Positions 17,567-27,095 are shown, numbered from the stretch's first letter. The stretch is DNA of 64,000 nucleotides from Haloarcula sp. CBA1127 (GCF_001485575.1 NZ_BCNB01000006.1:1302001-1366000); one strand, 5' to 3'. A program made the numbers and translations. The notes: a model not told the origin generated them from the sequence alone.

Positions 17567-19285
17567 TTAGTCAGCGCCTTCCTGCGACTGGGTAGTTGCG
17601 AACTGCTCGATGGACGCGACGTCGATGTCTCCAACCGACTCGTAGGGTCTGTTTACCACCACGTCGCCGGCAGTGCTCCGGCCGATGCCGGGAATCGCGG
17701 TGAGTTCGTTCATCGACGCGCTGTTGAGGTCCAGCGGGTAGGGGACGCCGGTGACCGACCGGTAGCCGTGGTCGGTAACCGCGATGTCGACGACACTGCC
17801 GAGTTCGCGCTCACCCGGAATGCCTACGAGGAGCGGGTACGTCCCCAACTGGCGGCCGAAGGTCTTGCCGTCTTGGTGGTACTCCAGATGGACATCGGGC
17901 AGTACCGTCCCCGGCGGCGCGACCCGCTGGAGCATCGGGTTGTCGATGGTCTCCCGGACCTCCTGTTTGTACTGCTTGAACAGTTGCTTGTGGTCCTTGG
18001 CGATCTCCGCGCCGGTGTCGGCCATGTCGGTCCCCTCGAAGGCCATCACCTGCCGGATGTTCACCCGCCGGAGCATGAGCCCCTCGTCGTACACCCGCTG
18101 GAGGAACCGCTTGTTGTGCTCGAAGGTCTCCCGCGTCTCGCCTTTCAGCCCGTGAACGAGATTGATACCGGGCAGGAGCTTCGGAAGCCGTCGAGCAGCG
18201 TCATTACCGAAGTTGGGAGCAGTGTCTCTGTCCCCTCCGGGTCGCCAGCCAGCCACCTCGTTGACGATCTTCACCGCCTCGAAACACTGGTCGGCGGTGA
18301 CGTTGAGGTTGTTGTCGCTCATCACGTTCGGGTCGGCCGACTCCAGGCCGAAGGCGGCAGTGTCGCCGGGCGTGTTGTGTTCGGCGATGATGCGAATCCC
18401 CTCGCGGGCCTTCTCGGGCCACTTCACAACCGTGATGGGATTCATATTGTCGAGATGCAGCGTCTCCAGATTCGGCGCGACATCGCGGATGCCGCCGTAG
18501 AGCCGCCGAAGCGCGTCGGGATTCGGTGCTTCGCCGTCACCGCCGTACGCGAGGATGTCGGCCTGCCGGCCCAGCCGGAAGTGCTTCACACCGCGGTCCG
18601 AGAGGGCATCGACCTCGTCGACAACACTCTCGGGCGGCCGGAAGTCCGGGTTGCCGTACATCGGCTCGGTGCAGAAGGAACACCGGTACGGACAGCCCCG
18701 TGAGGTCTCCATCTCGCAGATGAGGTAGTCGGGATGGTTCGGGTGCTGTTCGACAACGAACGCGCCGGCGCGGGCCCAACGTGTCTCCTCTTCGATGTCA
18801 CGGTACCGGTCGTTGAACCCTTCCAAGCCGGAGTCCACGAGGTCGAACACTGCAGCCTCGACGTCCGCCATCGCCAGGAAGTCGAAATCGAGGTCGTCGC
18901 GGGCCGTCTCGCTCGCGCCCTCGTTTGCCTCGCCGACGCCGAAGCGGACCGGACCGCCCATGATGGACGTCCCGTTGGCTGTCCAGGCCAGTTCGCGCAC
19001 TTCGTCGGGTTCCGCCGGCGTCCCACCGACGTACTTGCCGGGGACGGTCATGCCGCCGACGTACACCATGAGGTCGGCGTCCTCAACGTCTCGCCAGACC
19101 GCGTTGTCCTCCCGGAGTTCGTCGATAGTGTGATACGTTATCTTCTCGCGGGGGACGCCAGCATCGACGAGCGCGCCGGCAGCGTACCGCGGGTACGTCG
19201 AGATGTACGGCGGCACCCCGAAGTGTGCGGGCTCGTCGACGTAGCCGTCGACGATGGTCACGTCGAGCGTCTCGGGGTCAGTCAT
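17567..19285 (-). CDS. Radical SAM protein with C-terminal helix-hairpin-helix
   Basis: Fe-S radical SAM enzyme of unknown reaction, 572 residues. The N-terminal third is a B12-binding-like region. The cluster motif SRGCPYRCSFC (Cys-x3-Cys-x2-Cys) sits near residue 215, followed by radical SAM barrel features (GLESADPNVMSDNN, NLVHGLKGETRETFEHN). The C-terminus has a TRAM-like beta region (YPLLVGIPGERELGSVVDI) and two helix-hairpin-helix units (LNSASMNELTAIPGIGRSTA) typical of nucleic-acid binding. This suggests action on DNA or RNA, or at least binding. It lies 68 bases upstream of aglD on the same strand. Confidence 0.85.
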   Translation of the reverse strand: MTDPETLDVTIVDGYVDEPAHFGVPPYISTYPRYAAGALVDAGVPREKITYHTIDELREDNAVWRDVEDADLMVYVGGMTVPGKYVGGTPAEPDEVRELAWTANGTSIMGGPVRFGVGEANEGASETARDDLDFDFLAMADVEAAVFDLVDSGLEGFNDRYRDIEEETRWARAGAFVVEQHPNHPDYLICEMETSRGCPYRCSFCTEPMYGNPDFRPPESVVDEVDALSDRGVKHFRLGRQADILAYGGDGEAPNPDALRRLYGGIRDVAPNLETLHLDNMNPITVVKWPEKAREGIRIIAEHNTPGDTAAFGLESADPNVMSDNNLNVTADQCFEAVKIVNEVAGWRPGGDRDTAPNFGNDAARRLPKLLPGINLVHGLKGETRETFEHNKRFLQRVYDEGLMLRRVNIRQVMAFEGTDMADTGAEIAKDHKQLFKQYKQEVRETIDNPMLQRVAPPGTVLPDVHLEYHQDGKTFGRQLGTYPLLVGIPGERELGSVVDIAVTDHGYRSVTGVPYPLDLNSASMNELTAIPGIGRSTAGDVVVNRPYESVGDIDVASIEQFATTQSQEGAD

Positions 19286-19452
19286 ACCCCTCGCTTGACG
19301 TTCGATGCCTAAAACCGTGTCTGGTCGGCCGTGGCGTCACAGAATCCTACCGAGCGTCAAACAGCTAGACCGACTCTCCTGTACCGGTTGGTCACTCGGG
19401 ACCTGATGAGACTGTCCGGCGCTCCACAGTTCCCCACTAGGAATCCAAGCAG

Positions 19453-19806
19453 TCACTGTCGCTCCGAGATCGCGGCGGCGACCAGTTCGGCGTTCTTGAC
19501 GTTGGCCTTCCAGTATGCGTCGAAGAAGTCACCGACGACCGGAACGCTCCCGAGCATGGTGTCCACCGCGATGTTCGCGAGCGGTCGAACCACAGTTTGT
19601 TTCGGGACGCCAAGTCGCACGGCTTCGGCGACGATGTACAGCGAGCACACTGCCGTGGCGAAGTCGCCCGCAACGGGTAGTAAGCCGATTATCGGATCGA
19701 GCCCGATTCGAAGCGTTGTGCCGGGTATGCGGACGCTCTCGTCAAGAATGTGAGCGACAGTTCGAATGCGGCCCAGCGCCGCCGGCTCCGTGTCCATAGC
19801 TGACAT
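19453..19806 (-). CDS. DUF4112 family membrane protein
   Basis: 117-residue protein with the DUF4112 signature: LDPIIGLLPVAGDFATAVCSLYI, then DTMLGSVPVVGDFFDAYWKANVKN. The two Pro-Val-x-Gly-Asp repeats flank hydrophobic helices, and the protein is probably membrane-associated. Family function is unknown. The ATG at 19806 or the one at 19797 may be the start. It is monocistronic. Confidence 0.85.
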   Translation of the reverse strand: MSAMDTEPAALGRIRTVAHILDESVRIPGTTLRIGLDPIIGLLPVAGDFATAVCSLYIVAEAVRLGVPKQTVVRPLANIAVDTMLGSVPVVGDFFDAYWKANVKNAELVAAAISERQ

Positions 19807-19863
19807 ACGAGTGGGGGCCTAATGGTAGTAGCCCTTGAGTGATAGGTCGCCACTGGACCATGC

Positions 19864-21318
19864 TCAGTCGTCGGCGACAGCGGACGACGCGACTGAATCA
19901 GCCTGTTCGGACCCGTCGTATCGGCCACCGAACAGCGTTGTCGCGAACAGGATCAGCGGCGAGAGGAACGCGAAGAAGTAGTACGGGGCGTACGCAAGCG
20001 TTCCAACTCCGAAGACCGCAGACATATAGACGGCACCGGCGTGCCACGGGAAGAGCGCGCCGGTCGGGGTTCCGGCGGACTCGATAGCCTGTGAGAGGTC
20101 GTCGCTTGCCAGACCGTGCTCGTCGTAGAGGTTCCGGAGCGTGAGTCCGGGGACGACGATGCTCATGTACTGTTGGGCCGAGAAGGCGTTGACGAAGATG
20201 GCTGAGACGCCGGTCCCGACGACTAAACTGCGCTGGCCGCGGACAGCAGTTGCGAGGTGGTGTGCGAGCACGGCGAGGACGCCGGTTCGTTCGAGGAGCC
20301 CACCGAGACTGAGGGCCGCGACGACGACGGCAATCGTCCATGCCGACCCCGAGACACCACCGCTTGCCAGCAGGTCGTTCACGAGCGCCGTCCCCGTTTC
20401 AGGGGCCGTCCCGTCGAGAAAGACGGTCCACGCGGCAGTGAACGACCGGCCCTGCACGAAGATGGTCGTGAAGGCCCCGGCGAAGACCCCAGCGACGAGC
20501 GTCGGAAGCGCCGGGATGCCGTACAGCGCCAGCCCGAAAGTGACAACGAGCGGTATGAGTACCAGCACCGAGAGGTCGTAGCTCCCAGCAAGCGCGCCCT
20601 GTATCTCGGCGACACGTCCGGTTGGGATTTCACCGACAGCACGCAGTCCCAGCGCAGCGTAGAGCAGTACTGAGAGGCCAAACGCCAGCACAGTTCCGTT
20701 ACGCATCGCCCGGATGTGGTCGTAGAGGTCGGTGTTCGTCACGGCGGCGGCGAGGTTCGTCGTGTCCGAGAGGGGTGACTGCTTGTCGCCCGCGTATGCA
20801 CCCGAGAGGATGGCACCGGCAGTCATCGGTGTCGGCACACCGAGGCCCGAGCCGATACCGATGAAAGCCACGCCGAGCGTGCCGGCCGTCGTCCACGACG
20901 AGCCGATTGAAAAGGCGACAACCATCGCAAGCAGCGCCGTCGCCGGCAGGAACACGTTCGGCGTCAGTATCGAGAGTCCGTAGTACATCAGCCCGGGGAT
21001 GGTCCCCGCGCTAACCCACGTCGCGATGAGGCCATAGATGATGAACAGGATGAGAATGGCCTGCAGTCCCATCAGCAGACTGTCCGCGAGCCCCTCGTAG
21101 AGATCATCCCACGAGTAGCCTAGCCAGTATTTGCCGACTGCACCCGTCAGCACGATGCTCCAGAGCAGCGGCCCGTGTGGGGCCAACTTCAGATATCCCG
21201 ATCCGATGCCGAGGAAGAGCACGACACCGAGTACGGGGACCAGCGCCTGCAGTATCTCCGGACGGCGCTCCGACGGAATGTCCTCGTACGTCAGCGGTTC
21301 GAGAGTGAGTGATGTCAC
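19864..21318 (-). CDS. nhaC: NhaC-type Na+/H+ antiporter
   Basis: Integral membrane antiporter of 484 residues with about 11-12 hydrophobic segments. Diagnostic is the conserved SGAYAGDKQSPLSDTTNLAAA segment near residue 175, which contains the charged and polar residues of the ion path. Also seen are FSIGSSWTTAGTLGVA and NAFSAQQYMSIVVPG in the second half. It probably extrudes Na+, relevant to a salt-in halophile. It has its own upstream region of about 260 bases with AT-rich segments (gtattaaaacaagcgataatat at 21336-21366), and the next gene upstream is on the same strand. Confidence 0.9.
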   Translation of the reverse strand: MTSLTLEPLTYEDIPSERRPEILQALVPVLGVVLFLGIGSGYLKLAPHGPLLWSIVLTGAVGKYWLGYSWDDLYEGLADSLLMGLQAILILFIIYGLIATWVSAGTIPGLMYYGLSILTPNVFLPATALLAMVVAFSIGSSWTTAGTLGVAFIGIGSGLGVPTPMTAGAILSGAYAGDKQSPLSDTTNLAAAVTNTDLYDHIRAMRNGTVLAFGLSVLLYAALGLRAVGEIPTGRVAEIQGALAGSYDLSVLVLIPLVVTFGLALYGIPALPTLVAGVFAGAFTTIFVQGRSFTAAWTVFLDGTAPETGTALVNDLLASGGVSGSAWTIAVVVAALSLGGLLERTGVLAVLAHHLATAVRGQRSLVVGTGVSAIFVNAFSAQQYMSIVVPGLTLRNLYDEHGLASDDLSQAIESAGTPTGALFPWHAGAVYMSAVFGVGTLAYAPYYFFAFLSPLILFATTLFGGRYDGSEQADSVASSAVADD

Positions 21319-21580
21319 GTCTACGCCGACCTAATAACCTGTGTGTATTAAAACAAGCGATAATATCTCTGTAGCGCATATGAGACACTGTCACTTTCAG
21401 GGCTATCGTTACCAAATACCGATACAGCAGACCCAAAGCGGGGCCAGCGGACACCTGACTGGCGGTCATGCTGGCTGCTATTGACGGGCTCGACTGAGAA
21501 ATGAGGTATTTCGCGCCTGTGCACTAGAACCGTCCAGCTGGTACTAATTCTCCGCCGAAAACGCTCGGACAGCGGTAGTC

Positions 21581-23503
21581 TCAGTCGTCGGCGCTGACCG
21601 TTCGGTCGTCAGCCTGGGCGTGCCAGAGGTCGGCGTAATCGCCGTCCGCCGCGAGCAGGTCGGTGTGGCTACCGCGTTCGACGATTTCACCGTCGTCCAT
21701 CACGACGATACGGTCCGCGTCCTGAATCGTTGAGAGGCGGTGGGCGATGACGAAGGCGGTGCGGTCCGCGACCAGTTGCTCGATACTCTCTTGAATGCGG
21801 TCTTCCGTCTCCGTGTCTACGTCGCTGGTCGCCTCATCGAAAATGATGATTTCGGGGTCGTTTAGCAGGGCCCGGGCGATGGCAACACGTTGGCGCTGGC
21901 CGCCGGAGAGCTTGATGCCGCGCTCGCCGATCTGCGTGTCGTACCCATCCGGCAGGTCCTCGATGAACTCGTGGGCCTGTGCGGCTTTCGCCGCGTCGCG
22001 GACGCGGTCACGTGCGGCTTCCCAGCCACTCCCCCGCGCCTCGTCGTCCGACTGCTCGGCGTCGAGGACTTCGCGGTCGCCGTAGGCGATGTTCTCGGCG
22101 ACTGTCCCCGAGAACAGGTACGGCTGCTGCTCAACGATTGCGATTTCGCTCCTGAGACTCTGGAGGCCGTATTCGCGCACGTCGACGCCATCCACTCGGA
22201 CTGCACCGCTATCCACGTCGTGGAACCGTGGCACCAGTTTCAGCAGGGTTGATTTGCCGGCTCCGGTTGCCCCGGCGAGGCCGACGGTTGCGCCGTCTGG
22301 CACGTCCAGCGACACGTCGCGGACGACCGGCGGCTCGTCGCCGTAGCCGAAGGTCACATCGTCGAACTCGACCGACCCGTCGATGCTATCGGGTTCGTAT
22401 GGGTCCTCGGGGTCGGTGACTTCGGGCTCCTGACCCAGCAGGCCGAACACGCGCTCGGCGCTGGATTTGGCGAGCTGGTACTTGTTTGCGGACCGCCCGA
22501 TTCGGCGCATTGGCGAGTACAGCCGGCGGATATACAGGAAAAACAGGGCAAACGCTCCGGTAGACAGCGCCGCTTCGCTCTCAGGATTCGTGATGAAGTC
22601 CATCCCGGCGACATACAGAATCAGAACGAACGCGATCCCAGTAAGCAGCCGTAGGCCGGCAAAAAAGGCCCGCCGGATGCGCAGGGCAGCCACTTTCTGG
22701 TCGTGATACTCCTGACTCTGGTCGGTCACCCGCTTGCGCTCGAAGTCGTAGCGGTCGAACGCCTTGATGACTGGCGCGCCACTGAGGTTGTTCTCTAGCC
22801 GGGTGTTGAGCCGCGATACTGTCTGGCGGATGGAGCGATATTTCGGCTCAATCCAGGTGAGGAAGAAGCCGCTGGCGATGCCGATGAGTGGGACGGGCCC
22901 GAGCGCGATGAGCGCCAGTTTTGGAGAGTACCGATAGAGGATGACCGCGATGCCACCGACGGTCGCGACCACTCGAATCATCTGACGGAACTCTGTGTTG
23001 AGGAACGACTCTAGACGGTTGATGTCGCTGTTGAGTATCGACATCATCCCGCCAGTCTGGTGGTTCGCAAAGAAAGACAGCGAGAGATGCTGGAGATGGT
23101 CGTAGGTGTCGTTCCGGAGGTCCCGCTGGATTTTCTGGGCGCTCGACTGGAGAAGATATCTGGAGGCAAAGCGCGTCGCCGAGCGAAGCAGGTAGGCGAT
23201 GGCCGCAATGGCAACCAGCCGCTGGAGGAACGCGATACGGGCGGCTTCGCCCGTGATTTGGCCGGGCGGCAACAGTCCGGCGTCTGTCAGCAGCCCTGGC
23301 TTGCCGCTGCTAAGGACGACGCGGTCAATGGCCGCGGCGACGATTATCGGCGGCACGAGGCGGGCGAACCGGGTACAGAACGCCGCTATGATGCCGACGA
23401 GCAGCCGCAGCCAGTAGGGGGTGGCGTAGCCGACGAGGTTGACCATCGGGTGGCCATCGACGTTCTCACGGACGCCCTCAAAGCCACCCTGGTCGTCAGG
23501 CAT
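21581..23503 (-). CDS. ABC exporter, fused membrane and ATPase domains
   Basis: 640-residue half-transporter of the multidrug/lipid exporter type. Residues 20-330 form a six-helix ABC_membrane domain. The ATPase domain has Walker A GATGAGKST near residue 405, the Q-loop region IVEQQPYLFSGTVAENIAYG, the signature LSGGQRQRVAIARAL, Walker B IIIFDEATSDVD and the switch His in IAHRLSTI. The acidic insertion after the Q loop (EVLDAEQSDDEARGSG) is haloarchaeal in style. It probably acts as a homodimer; the substrate cannot be told from sequence. No partner transporter gene is adjacent. Confidence 0.93.
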   Translation of the reverse strand: MPDDQGGFEGVRENVDGHPMVNLVGYATPYWLRLLVGIIAAFCTRFARLVPPIIVAAAIDRVVLSSGKPGLLTDAGLLPPGQITGEAARIAFLQRLVAIAAIAYLLRSATRFASRYLLQSSAQKIQRDLRNDTYDHLQHLSLSFFANHQTGGMMSILNSDINRLESFLNTEFRQMIRVVATVGGIAVILYRYSPKLALIALGPVPLIGIASGFFLTWIEPKYRSIRQTVSRLNTRLENNLSGAPVIKAFDRYDFERKRVTDQSQEYHDQKVAALRIRRAFFAGLRLLTGIAFVLILYVAGMDFITNPESEAALSTGAFALFFLYIRRLYSPMRRIGRSANKYQLAKSSAERVFGLLGQEPEVTDPEDPYEPDSIDGSVEFDDVTFGYGDEPPVVRDVSLDVPDGATVGLAGATGAGKSTLLKLVPRFHDVDSGAVRVDGVDVREYGLQSLRSEIAIVEQQPYLFSGTVAENIAYGDREVLDAEQSDDEARGSGWEAARDRVRDAAKAAQAHEFIEDLPDGYDTQIGERGIKLSGGQRQRVAIARALLNDPEIIIFDEATSDVDTETEDRIQESIEQLVADRTAFVIAHRLSTIQDADRIVVMDDGEIVERGSHTDLLAADGDYADLWHAQADDRTVSADD

Positions 23504-23572
23504 AGACGGTAGTTGGACCGGAAACTGATATATGCCGGGCTTCGGCCCGAAGACGGTCCCCTCACTGTGTCG

Positions 23573-24370
23573 TCAAACGTAGATACAGCCTTCACTTTCG
23601 GGACCCGAGGTGAGCGGTCTTGCTCCGTCGGCCAGCCGGCTCGCGGAGACGACGGCGGCCAGCGAGTCCAGCGCGTCGTGGTTCCCGAGATATGTGTCGC
23701 GATGTTCATCAACGGTGACGCTACAGGCCTCGACCGCTGCGATGTTTGCCTCCCGGCGCTGCCGGGGGTTGTCGACGTTCTTGTACCCCTCGCGGTAGCA
23801 GCCCAGCCAGCCGAACGTCGCAGCGGGGTACACCTCAGCGACGAGCGTGTCGGCGTCCCAGCCCTCCATCGGTACGACGGCTGTTGCCTCGTCGTCCCGC
23901 AGTTTCCCGAGCACGTCCCGAACGCCGTAGAAGGTCATGCTACGGGTTCGGTTCGTGTAGGGACACAGTGCGCCGCGTCGGAAATCCGTCTCCCGGCGCA
24001 GGTCACGGCTGCCGGTCGCCATCTCGGCGGTGTGCCGACAGGCCTCCGAAAGCGATCCCGGGTCGGTCGGGCCGCTGCCGCTCGCAAGCCAGTCGACGAA
24101 GCCCGACCAGGTCCCGCCACACTGCGCGTCAAGTAGCGCCTGTGGCAGACTGAACGGGAAATCCAGCCCGACCGTGCCGACATCGTCGTCGGTAATGCGG
24201 TCGAGGAGGCCGGCGTGGGCCGCCTCGCGGTCCCGGCCCCACTCGTCGGTCCCGCGATAGCACCGTTGAATCGTTAGCCCGCCGTCTGTCGGTATCGCCT
24301 CGGTAACCCAGAGCGCGTCGCCAGCGCTTGCTGCGCCGCTGAAATCCACCCCGAGGACGCGTTCACTCAT
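23573..24370 (-). CDS. DUF429 family protein (predicted RNase H-fold nuclease)
   Basis: 265 residues. The N-terminal VLGVDFSGAASAGDALWV gives the first acidic position of the RNase H-like DUF429 fold. DDVGTVGLDFPFSLP gives a second conserved Asp, and the C-terminal HDALDSLAAVVSASR gives a third. PMEGWDADTLVAEVYPAATF is typical of the family. Biochemical role unknown. It is divergent from the zinc-ribbon/Hsp20 pair, with about 100 bases between them. Confidence 0.8.
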   Translation of the reverse strand: MSERVLGVDFSGAASAGDALWVTEAIPTDGGLTIQRCYRGTDEWGRDREAAHAGLLDRITDDDVGTVGLDFPFSLPQALLDAQCGGTWSGFVDWLASGSGPTDPGSLSEACRHTAEMATGSRDLRRETDFRRGALCPYTNRTRSMTFYGVRDVLGKLRDDEATAVVPMEGWDADTLVAEVYPAATFGWLGCYREGYKNVDNPRQRREANIAAVEACSVTVDEHRDTYLGNHDALDSLAAVVSASRLADGARPLTSGPESEGCIYV

Positions 24371-24434
24371 ACACCTGAGTACGCTGGTGGCGGCATCAAT
24401 GTTGGGACTGGCAAGACGGGGTAACCCCGGCCCC

Positions 24435-24462
24435 GTCCGTAAGGGGTTTGTCCCCGACGGAC
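24435..24462. promoter_or_regulatory. Hairpin just upstream of the zinc-ribbon/Hsp20 operon
   Basis: GTCCGT (24435-24440), then GGGG (24443-24446), loop, CCCC (24452-24455), then ACGGAC (24457-24462) form a bulged 10-bp stem ending 12 bases before the ATG at 24475. It could be an operator or a 5'-UTR structure that hides the start site; a thermometer-like role is speculation based only on the Hsp20 gene downstream. Confidence 0.4.
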
Positions 24463-24474
24463 CAACGAAATACT

Positions 24475-24633
24475 ATGCCAGCCACTATGGAGGTCGTCTG
24501 CACGGACGACAGCTGCGAACTCGACATGTTCGAGATGCACTACACGTACGATATGCCGGACGATGTCGAACTCGCGGCGTTCTCCTGCCCGTACTGTGGC
24601 GGAACGGACTGTCTCGACGAAGTGGAACTATGA
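24475..24633 (+). CDS. Small zinc-ribbon protein
   Basis: 52-residue protein from the ATG at 24475 (MPATMEVVCTDDSCELDMFE). Two cysteine pairs, VCTDDSC and SCPYCGGTDC, form a probable zinc ribbon; the rest is acidic. An in-frame upstream ATG at 24448 lies inside the hairpin and is less likely. The stop overlaps the next gene (ATGATG), so it is translationally coupled to the Hsp20-like protein. Such micro zinc-finger proteins are abundant in haloarchaea and mostly uncharacterised. Confidence 0.75.
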   Translation: MPATMEVVCTDDSCELDMFEMHYTYDMPDDVELAAFSCPYCGGTDCLDEVEL

Positions 24634-25154
24634 TGCGGGACATCGGCTCCTCGATCAGCGATGCGATATTCGAGAACATCGGCCGGGCAGCCGGCCGGGT
24701 TCAGGAGAACAAGCCGCTGGCCTCGGACCTGCTGGAGTCGGACGACTCCTACCTCGTCGTCTTCGATGCCCCCGGCACGACGGCGTCGGACATCCAGGTC
24801 CGGTACGTCGACGACCGTGTTGAGGTCCGCATCGACCGCTTCCGCGATTTCTACGAGGGCTTCGAGATGCGCTATCCTGGGCGCGGGCTCGCGCTCGACG
24901 GGAGCGTCACCCTGCCGAGCGACGCCGCTGTCGACCCGGAGACGGCACAGGCCACGCTCAAGAGCAACGGGACGCTCCACGTTCGCGTTCCGAAAGCCGA
25001 CACGGACCACGACGAAGACGAGGCAACGGATGTTGGCGTTGCAACCGACGACAGCGGGACCGACGCGGGGACCGAAGCGGATACAGATAGCGACACGGCC
25101 GATGTCAAAGACGTGACCGAATCAGCCGACGAAGGCGAAGACGACGACGCCTGA
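24630..25154 (+). CDS. Hsp20/alpha-crystallin-like small heat shock protein
   Basis: About 174 residues from the overlapping ATG pair at 24630/24633. The alpha-crystallin domain spans roughly residues 35-125: SDDSYLVVFDAPGTTASDIQ, VEVRIDRFRDFYEGFEMRYPGR, and the closing strand motif ATLKSNGTLHVRVPK (family AxxxNGVL). The C-terminal 50 residues are a Asp/Glu/Thr-rich acidic tail of low complexity and lack an obvious IxI motif. The longer frame opening at 24387 is an artefact that overlaps the zinc-ribbon gene in another frame. Likely an ATP-independent chaperone. Confidence 0.82.
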   Translation: MMRDIGSSISDAIFENIGRAAGRVQENKPLASDLLESDDSYLVVFDAPGTTASDIQVRYVDDRVEVRIDRFRDFYEGFEMRYPGRGLALDGSVTLPSDAAVDPETAQATLKSNGTLHVRVPKADTDHDEDEATDVGVATDDSGTDAGTEADTDSDTADVKDVTESADEGEDDDA

Positions 25155-25184
25155 TCCTTCTGTCTACTCCTTCTCACAGCGTAT

Positions 25185-26288
25185 TCATTCCGCCCAGTCA
25201 CGCGTCGGGTCGTCCAGCGCGGCGAATTCCTCCGAGCCATCGAACCGTGTCGGGTCGACGCGGTCGGGCAAGTGTTCCGAGAGTGGGTTCGGGCGATCGA
25301 GAACGGCCGCGGCGAGATAGTTGCCCATCGCCGGCGCGCGCATGAGTCCGTGGCCTTGCCAGCCAGTCGCCACCCAGAGTCCGTCAGCGACCTGCCCGGC
25401 CAGTGGCGCGCCGTCCGGCGTCGCCGTACACAGGCCGGCCCAAGCTCGGTCACACGCCGGGCTGAGCGCAGTCGCTTGCTCGACGCGGTCGAGGCTCCGA
25501 GTGATAAACTCAGCATCCGCGTCCGGATTCCAGTCCGTCGGGTCAGTCTCGTGTGCGCCGTCACCGACAAGTAGTGCGTTGCCCTTCGGACGCCAGTAGA
25601 ACTCCCGCGTCGCGTCGTAGAACGACGGCAGCGTGGCATCGACCGGTTCGGTCACGATGGCCTGCGCCCGGTAGGCTTTCAGCGCGAGCGAGATGCCGAC
25701 ATCGGCGACGAGTGGCTTCGTTTGCGGGCCAGCCGCGACGACCATCGCGTCGAACGCCCGGGTCTCGTCCGCTGTTTCGACGGTCGTCGGCGACGCGAGC
25801 GAGACCGGGGTGCCCGTCTCGATGGTTGCACCCGCTTCGCGGGCTGTTTCGGCGAGTGTCGCCACCACCTCGTTCGGGTCGAGTACGCCGGCGTCTCGGG
25901 CGAGGCCGGCCACCTCGATGCCGCTGGTATCGAGTGCGGGGTAGCGGTCGCCGAGTGCCGCCGGCGTGAGCGCCTCGACCCCGACGCCGTTGTTCTGCAT
26001 CTGCGTGATCTGCTCGCGGACGGCCGTGGCGTCGCTCTCGTTGCGCGCGACCCAGACGTAGGGCTGTGGTTCGAACAGGTCCATATCACGGTAGCGGGCG
26101 AGCGCATCCGCGGCGACGGCGGCGTCCACGTCGTCAGCGAACGCGTCGTAACAGAGACCGGCCGCCCGGCCGCTCGCGCCGCTCCCGAGGGTGTCGCGTT
26201 CGAAGACTGTCACAGACGCGTTGCAGCGAGCCAACGCCAACGCGGTCGACAGGCCGACGGCCCCGCCGCCGACGACGGCAACCGTCAT
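25185..26288 (-). CDS. FAD-dependent oxidoreductase (DAO family)
   Basis: Flavoprotein of the D-amino-acid oxidase/glycine oxidase family, 367 residues. The dinucleotide-binding motif is VAVVGGGAVGLSTALALAR (GxGxxG) at residues 3-21, followed by VTVFERDTLGSGASGRAAG with the FAD ribose Glu. Later come VVAAGPQTKPL and the C-terminal FAD contact DGLWVATGWQGHGLMRAPAMG. The substrate is probably a small amine or hydroxy acid but cannot be specified. Its ATG directly abuts the TAA of the gene upstream (26289), so the two are an operon. Confidence 0.88.
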   Translation of the reverse strand: MTVAVVGGGAVGLSTALALARCNASVTVFERDTLGSGASGRAAGLCYDAFADDVDAAVAADALARYRDMDLFEPQPYVWVARNESDATAVREQITQMQNNGVGVEALTPAALGDRYPALDTSGIEVAGLARDAGVLDPNEVVATLAETAREAGATIETGTPVSLASPTTVETADETRAFDAMVVAAGPQTKPLVADVGISLALKAYRAQAIVTEPVDATLPSFYDATREFYWRPKGNALLVGDGAHETDPTDWNPDADAEFITRSLDRVEQATALSPACDRAWAGLCTATPDGAPLAGQVADGLWVATGWQGHGLMRAPAMGNYLAAAVLDRPNPLSEHLPDRVDPTRFDGSEEFAALDDPTRDWAE

Positions 26289-27095
26289 TTACGAGAGGAA
26301 CGGGTCGAGTCCACGCGCCGGGTAGCCGACAACCGTGTCGACACCGATGTCGTGGAGTCGCTCGGTTCGGTCGGCGACTGTCTCGACGGGGCCGACGAGC
26401 GCGTAGTCGCGGATAGCCTGTTTGAGTACGTCTCTGGCTCGCCCCGTCGCTCGGCTGTCCGTCGGCGCGCCGTCGGGCAGTGCGTTCCGAACCGGGCCGC
26501 GCCGGGCCGTGTAGTCGCCGACGGCGTCGAGCATCGCGTCTTCGCTGTCCGAGAGTACCAGCGGGGCGTAAACGGCAACCGAACCGTCGAAGCCTGCTGT
26601 CCGGAGCGTCCGAACGTCGCGGGCGGTCGTCCGTGAGAGGAGTTCGTACTGCGTGCCCCCGACCGCCAGCGCGAGGCGTTCGATGCCCTCGGTGCCGACC
26701 CAGGGGTCGCTGGCGTCGTCGACAGCCGCCCGTAATCGCGGTGCGACGGCCCGTTCACCCTCACCCTCCGAGAGATACGCGCTGTGGCCGGCGACCAGCA
26801 CGCGTCCCGCATCTGCCGGCAGCGTGTCGAACCCGCTGTCATCGCCCAGCGGGTCGAAGCCGTCGGCCCGAACTGGCGCGGTAACACGCACGTCAGTGGT
26901 CGACGCCAGCTGTTCGATAACGTCCGTCTCCGGGACGTGGGCCGCTCCCTCGTAATCGATTGCGAGCGTCTCAACATCGAGGGCTGTCGCCTGCGACACG
27001 TCCACTTCTGTCGGCTTGAGCGCCACCGCGTCGATGCCGGCGGCCGCCAATGTCGCACCGGTAAGCGTGGTCATCCAGTACGTCATGAACGACAC
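26289..27095 (-). CDS. Uncharacterised haloarchaeal protein, possibly TIM-barrel luciferase-like
   Basis: 268 residues if the ATG at 27095 is used; ATG 27074 (MTTLTGATLAAAGIDAV) is equally plausible. The sequence is alternating alpha/beta. It ends with a segment (DYALVGPVETVADRTERLHDIGVDTVVGYPA) that resembles the C-terminal ALVGTPEEVA...GVD region of luciferase-like (LLM) flavin monooxygenases, but the F420/FMN signatures are not clear. It is immediately upstream of, and coupled to, the FAD oxidoreductase gene with a 0-base gap, so a common pathway is likely. Confidence 0.65.
   Translation of the reverse strand: MSFMTYWMTTLTGATLAAAGIDAVALKPTEVDVSQATALDVETLAIDYEGAAHVPETDVIEQLASTTDVRVTAPVRADGFDPLGDDSGFDTLPADAGRVLVAGHSAYLSEGEGERAVAPRLRAAVDDASDPWVGTEGIERLALAVGGTQYELLSRTTARDVRTLRTAGFDGSVAVYAPLVLSDSEDAMLDAVGDYTARRGPVRNALPDGAPTDSRATGRARDVLKQAIRDYALVGPVETVADRTERLHDIGVDTVVGYPARGLDPFLS

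Noticed and set aside
24387-24629. N-terminal extension of the Hsp20-like frame
   Set aside because: It overlaps the zinc-ribbon gene in another frame and encodes Arg-rich non-conserved sequence; the ATGATG at 24630 is the natural start.
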